Of a stretch of 64,000 bases of DNA, positions 58,619-64,000 are shown in pieces. Position numbers and translations under genes: made by a program. Position 1 is the stretch's first letter; the number at the start of each line of letters is the position of its first letter. Source of the stretch: Sphagnum magellanicum (taxonomy: Eukaryota; Streptophyta; Sphagnopsida; Sphagnales; Sphagnaceae); assembly GCA_021904315.1 (NCBI GenBank), contig CM038919.1, positions 8,618,001 through 8,682,000 on the forward strand. Reading direction: 5' to 3'. Under the pieces are notes generated by a model. It searched no databases. It was given only the letters and a program-made list of their open reading frames with translations, and was not told the DNA's origin.

Positions 58619-60685
58619 TAATCACTACAACAAAATGTGTCCTTGTATGGCAAGTGATTTTACTAGATTTTGAATGAATTCACTAGTGAATGGGACCTAA
58701 TGGAAATGCATTGTATGCACCGGTTCATTGAATGGGGATTAATGAACTACCCCCACATTTTGTAGTATTGAATTTTTGTGAACTTGATGTGTCATTTTGA
58801 ACTATGACAAAGAAAAAAAAAGGAGGGGGGGGAGGGGGGGGGGGGGAGACTATAACACAAACTCAATCCTTGAAACAAACAAGAAATGGAAGAAGGTTTG
58901 TACATATGATGGTTCATGCCATGCATACCCTCCATAGGATGAATATTGTTCTTGTATTTGCATTGCAAGACCATTCTTAACTCCCTAGAAATCCAAAATC
59001 TAAAGATTTAATTCTTTGCAACATGCTAATTGAAATATTCATATGAATAGAAAAAATAACATGATTTTCAAATACTTCTTTAATGAATTTTGCATGTTCT
59101 TCCCCTTCATATAGTGGTAGAATATGGAATACAAAACATGTTGCAACAAAGTAACAAAGCTATGGAAATGAATGGACATTCATTACTAAAGGCAAAAACC
59201 ATTTTCTCTCTCTCTCTATTTAGGTTTTGAAATTTCACATGAAGATAATTATACCCCCTATTAGGAGGAAAGATGAAGCCTTTTTCGTTGTTGTTTCAAA
59301 CAAAGAAACCCCAAAGAAAAAAAAACACATATACTTCCTCCTTTATTTTTTAGAATTCCAAATTAAACAAAACATACCTCCATAAACATTCTAGTTTCTA
59401 CTCCTTGAATAAGCATAGAACCATTGACACAAAACCCAAAATATAGAAAAAAAGACATGCATACATACACCTTTGATGTTGAGATGTAGATAACAAAAGC
59501 TATGGCTGCAATAAAAACAGAAAATCATAAGCTTGCACACATCATGATGCAATATTATCAAATAAACACCATACAACACAATAACTCTAAAATTTCACCT
59601 CTTCCTTTTTTTTTCCTTTTATAGAATCACTTCTATTTTATTGGGGTTTGAGTTCCTTTTCTTAAACCATTAACAATGAAATTGATAAATGAAGATTTTG
59701 GAACGGGCAAGAGATGTCAATGTTCAAAAAAATTTATAGCTGAAGCTCTAGAAGAAATATCACTTGACAAAAAAGTGTAGAATCTTTTTTTTAAAAAATA
59801 CGGGATTTAAAATATTGAAATCTATTAGCTTAATTAATCACAACGCTGAATCACAACTGGACAGATTTTGTCCAAAATTTTCTAAAACTTTGATAAACAT
59901 GAAAATAATTTAAGTACTGCTGAACCTGCCCAGGTATTATGATATGTTGGTTGTTATTTGTGCCTAGTATCTTTTTAGGTTCAGCACTTGTGTGCCAAAT
60001 AATTATTTTGCTTTTCAAAATCCAATTTAGCAATAAAAATATAATGTATGAAAATTTGACAATAAATTCTGGCAGGTTTTCTTGACCTGTAACATAATGA
60101 GATTTTTAAAAACATTTTTATTATTTCTTTCCTAAAAAATGGGAGACATAATGTTTCACCAAATTATAGGATAGAGAAATGCTGTCAATTATTGAATACT
60201 TGTTTTGCAATGGTGAATTGGCAGAAAAAAGTTCAGCTTCTGGGTTTCCACCAATTTTTGTATTTTTGCCTTTGCTTGTGATTTCCTTAAATTTCAACAT
60301 TTCAAACAAATAGTTTTTAGAAAATTCAACATTTTCAAAAATAATTTAATTACTGCCAAACGTGATAATGTACAATGGTGTACATGATCAAACTAAATAC
60401 AAGCAGTTGATGATCAATCACCATTAAGGCTTTCCAATTGATCAAATCTATTTTGGTGGTTGTGAGATTGAAATCACAAATGCCTAACCAAGGATGCACT
60501 ATATAGAAAATGAGCTTGCTAAGTAATAATCCTTGGCATTCAAAAAGTGTACCAAATGGCTTGGATTGGGGCTAGGCATTTTAGCCTCTGGTGTCCCATA
60601 ACTAGTGTGCTCATTGCTCCCAAACTATCAATTATGTGTGGTAACTGGCTCAAGGGTATTGATTACTGCAAATGGTCTCAGTGCG
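58619..60685. other. AT-rich stretch without recognised gene
   Basis: It starts with CACTACAACAAAA at 58623, which resembles the end of a CACTA-type transposon, but no matching end was found. A G-rich run lies at 58821-58847. No coding homology. Confidence 0.3.
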
Positions 60686-60891
60686 GAGACTATTATTTGT
60701 AACTAGTGTCCTTGAGCTAGTTATCTAGTCCATAATTCCCCCACCTAGTTTCTAGCCTTGGCCTAATACTCAGGTTCAACTCGTGTTGAGACTATTCACG
60801 GTAACTAGCACTAGTTCCCTTGAGCTGGTTATGTAGTTCAAAATTCCCCTGCCTCGAATTAAACCTTGGCCTAATACTCAAGTTCAACTCC
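60686..60891. repeat. Tandem duplication, ~102-bp unit
   Basis: Two adjacent imperfect copies, each starting GAGACTATT and ending with CCTTGGCCTAATACTCA(G/A)GTTCAACTC. CTTGAGCT(A/G)GTTAT(C/G)TAGT is shared in the middle. Confidence 0.75.
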
Positions 60892-62956
60892 TCTTTGTTT
60901 GGTACACTTGCAGTATCTTGCTTCATGCACAAATTGACTTGTTCATGACACTAAGTCCATGATTTTTTTGGTGGTGAATTTTTGCCATTTTGCAAAAAAG
61001 AGATTTGGAAAAAAGAATCCTCAAAACAAGAAAAGTTTTCAAAAACAATCACAAAAAGTTGCAAGAATTCCCTACAATATGAAAGGGTAATTGAGATTTT
61101 CTACTTCCATACTTTGGATATTGCCAAATGTGGCTAAATATACTTGGGAACGATCACCATTTGAGCGCCACTTCAGTGACATCACAAAATTGGAAAAGAA
61201 AAAACACTGCAGTGAGTGCCTCAGATCCATTCACCTATTGATTGTTGAATTCACTTAATCCATCCAACAAATATTAAAGGATGTGTTTCAACTAATGTTG
61301 GCTGGTTCCAGGTTGAAGTTAGTTCCCAGTCTGGTCCTAGTCCAGTTAACTAAACCAGTGACCTTGTTGTTGGAACTAAACTTTCACTGGACTGGCTCTA
61401 GCATCATGTTCAAGCTAAACCAGGACCTGAACTGGGCTACAAGTGTATGACAATAATGGAAACTGAGTTAGACTGTGCTTCTAACCTCCTGCTGGGACCA
61501 AACAAGGAATTAAACCATGCAACAAGTCTAAACTGGAACCCGAACTGGAATGCTACACTTCTTATTTCCACAAGGACTGAATCTCTATGTAGAAGCTAAA
61601 CCTTGGAACTAGAGGTTTATGTGTAGGGTAAAGTCCATGTAACTGGGGTGTGCAGAAATAAGGGGCCTGTGCTGAGGCGAGACCCAAGGTGGGGTCCTAA
61701 ATTTCCACTCAGCCCAGCTCCGAGGGCTTTACCAGGCATAAAGACCACCACTTGTTTTCTTTTCACTGGTGAGGGAGCAGCTAGGTAGCTGACATAGTTG
61801 GAAAGGAGAGAGGTGGGCACCTGGGTAAAAGAAATGGGGGAGGGAGGTGATATTTCTATTAAAATCCTGCCCAAAACATGAAAATGCCCAGTGAAACGCA
61901 CGATATCCTAGTGAGAGAGATAATCTCCCTCCCAGTATGAAATTATGACAAATAAAGCCCCTCGAAATTGAGCCAGAACTTTCCATTTTGAGAAACCTGT
62001 ACTTGAACAGACTCTAGGTTCCATCAATTAAAAAAGCTTAACCAAAACTAAAATCCAATGTTTCTTTCAAGTTTTAGAAGAAGCTACAACTGAACTTAAC
62101 TGAAGTTCAGGTTCTCTTCAAAACTAAAAACCAGAGAAGACTGGCTTTGATCAATGTTGTCAATTATGAATAAGGTGTTATAAGGTACAGAACCAAACAT
62201 TATGCACATTGGAAAAGTCATATATGAAACCAGACCTTGCCAAAATTAGAGCCTGAACTTGGTTGCACACCTTGTTATAATTGCAGGTTCCAGTTCCCTG
62301 AGCATTACCTTTTTTTCAAGTTTTGTAGCATGCTTTAGGCCACATGGTGAACCAGCTCCTACCAGTGCAAGGATGGATAGTAAGTGGTCAGGAGACAGTT
62401 TTCTGTTGGGTTCCAGTTCCCTAGTTTTGAAGCATATGCATACTTTACTACTTGGCTGCATTGTACAGCAAGTTTTGGATGAAGAAAAGTTTAAAACGTA
62501 CTGTTTTGGCCCAGCATTTGTGTACAGGACACTAAGACTGGCCAAAGTCTAACACCTGTTGATTGCCTAGATGGTTTGATTGGTCCATGTGGTTTGCTAT
62601 TAGTAGTCTCCAACCTTTTGTAGGCCCGGATTCAGTTTTATGTGTGAGGTTCGCAAAATGTACATAACTAATGTTGCAGGGCCACACACTAATCAGCATG
62701 GGTGGAGTTACTCTAAGTAGGCTATACTTCTTTGTTGCCTTTGAATACTGTTGATGCATGGATGGAGGGCCCTCTAGCATATAGAATGCCAAAAGGGTCA
62801 TACCTTTACCATACCCCTTGCCTTAGAGAATAATGTCATGGGATTACATTTCATTAGCAGGGGACAGTTTCACTTTTTGAGTCCTCAACTTCAAAGCACC
62901 TTGCATGGGGTTATTAATTGTAAGCATGAAGTTTTTATTACAAACAGGGGATCAGA
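60892..62956. other. Stretch without recognised gene, (GAACTGG)-rich part
   Basis: From 61290 to 61550 strings such as GAACTGG, CCAGGACCTGAACTGGG and CTAAACCAG recur irregularly, like a worn minisatellite. ORFs on either strand (61617-61986 minus, 62246-62552) have no recognised domain. Moderately GC-rich compared with the flanks. Confidence 0.3.
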
Positions 62957-63128
62957 CCCATTCCAATTGGGCATGTCTATTACAATTGTAATCATAAGAA
63001 GTATTGAAGTGCTTTCACACTCAATTTCAAGCTACTTGGAAATTTTTATTGTGGGTTGAAATTGGGTGTGAAAGCACTTCAATACTCTTATAATTTGAAT
63101 TATAATAACCATGCCCAACTTGCATGGG
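62957..63128. repeat. Long hairpin with ~72-bp arms
   Basis: The left arm (62957-63029) and right arm (63057-63128) are inverted copies separated by a 27-base loop. The inner part pairs almost perfectly: GTATTGAAGTGCTTTCACAC on the left against GTGTGAAAGCACTTCAATAC on the right. The outer part has mismatches around TTGGGCATG. It is non-coding. It could be a foldback MITE or, if transcribed, a small-RNA precursor. Confidence 0.8.
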
Positions 63129-64000
63129 GTTCGAACCAGTGTTGGGCGGTTCTCACTAATTTTCGAGAATTGCCAATTTCAGTTGGTTAAGGCCATGTGT
63201 GAGAATCGCCCTGGTTCTTATTTTTTAAAAGAATAAGGGGCTTACAAGCATCATCCCAGGTATCAGATTTTTTACAAGAAAAAAAAATCTGGTTTTCAAG
63301 CTTGGTGGTTCCCAACAATTCAAGAACAATTGGTTTTCTTGGCCAGTTCTCACAAGCCAAATCTCAAAATTTTCAATATTTTTTTGGAGAATTATGTTTT
63401 TACATTTTTTTGCTAAAATATAGACTTTGAATATATTTTCAGCAATTTATAAATTCACAATTTCATCTCTTTCCAAAGTTCCTTCAAAATTTTCTAACTT
63501 TTCTTTTAGGTGTGCATCTATCCCAATAAGTTCTAAAAGGTTAGAAGGGGATTTGCAACAAACTCTACAATTATTGGGCCAATTTTTATTCAAAAGAGTT
63601 AATTTTTTTTTAAAAATTTATTGCAAATGACATCTTCTCAAATTAGTGAAGATTTCAACCAAAGAATAGATCCTTTCAGTCTTTATTTGGGAACCAGCCA
63701 TCTCTAAAATCTAATGAGCAAAAAACCCAAATTTGGGAAACATGGTTTTATGATTCTCCCACCATGGAAGGGAACATTTGATCTCCTCCACATCCACATG
63801 ATAACACTGATAAACCAACATTTCTTTTTTAACATGTTTTTTACTAGCTTAATATTCCTAATTGTCATTTGAAAAATATCCAAATTGTTATCATCGTCCA
63901 CTCTTTGTTAGCAAAACCATTATCAAATTCTATTGATGGATGCAAATGATAATAACATTTCATAAGCACATGATATAATGACATTGTATCATATTGCTCA
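63129..64000. other. Stretch without recognised gene
   Basis: A short inverted pair GGGCGGTTCTCAC / GTGAGAATCGCCC (63144-63213) may form another small hairpin. No coding homology to the window end. Confidence 0.3.

Noticed and set aside
58623..58640. CACTACAACAAAA as a CACTA transposon end
   Set aside because: Suggestive, but no partner end was found and the internal sequence is uninformative.
1..64000. CRISPR array, operons, intact rRNA or tRNA genes
   Set aside because: No regularly spaced identical direct repeats. The tRNA-like A/B boxes found belong to SINE-like pieces that do not fold as tRNAs. The gene structure is eukaryotic.

Overview
The window looks like intergenic DNA from a large, repeat-choked land-plant genome, most likely a gymnosperm (inference, moderate confidence). 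It is AT-rich (roughly one third G+C by eye) and strongly CpG-poor. It is full of short homopolymer runs and holds many transposon relics of different ages, all broken by stops and frameshifts. Only one gene appears intact: a single-exon trihelix (Myb/SANT-like) DNA-binding protein at 46944-48182 (+). It sits in the one clear GC- and CpG-rich island and has a GA microsatellite just upstream.

Layout. 0.3-2.3 kb: pseudogene of a kinase-like protein with an N-terminal helical domain of the MLKL/HeLo kind. About 3.2, 6.8 and 17.5 kb: tRNA-derived SINE-like pieces. 6.0-8.8 kb: decayed Helitron Rep gene, then two degenerate minisatellites (9.5-10.3 kb). 16.3-17.0, 38.2-39.0 and 53.0-53.5 kb: three copies of one roughly 750-bp terminal-inverted-repeat element. 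17.8-24.2 kb: seven copies of a 430-470 bp repeat, several arranged head to tail, plus a sharply defined MITE with TA target site (20.6-21.0 kb). 26.9-27.5 and 57.6-58.2 kb: two copies, of very different age, of an LTR-like sequence. 28.5-33.65 kb: remains of a Ty3/gypsy retrotransposon. 43.5-45.5 kb: decayed non-LTR retrotransposon with a restriction-like endonuclease region. 46.5-48.2 kb: the trihelix gene. 48-64 kb: mostly unassignable sequence with a foldback element (51.4 kb), a tandem duplication (60.7 kb) and a long hairpin (63.0 kb).

The most unusual content is in the 28.5-33.65 kb retrotransposon. Between its aspartic protease and its reverse transcriptase lies a complete but decayed cytosine-5 DNA methyltransferase domain, with motif I, the PC/IV region, ENV/VI and C-terminal IX-X-like blocks recognisable in order. 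A mobile element that carried its own DNA methyltransferase is a striking host-defence or self-silencing theme, though this copy is dead.

All assignments were made by eye from translated motifs. No search was run, and element boundaries are approximate unless terminal repeats define them.
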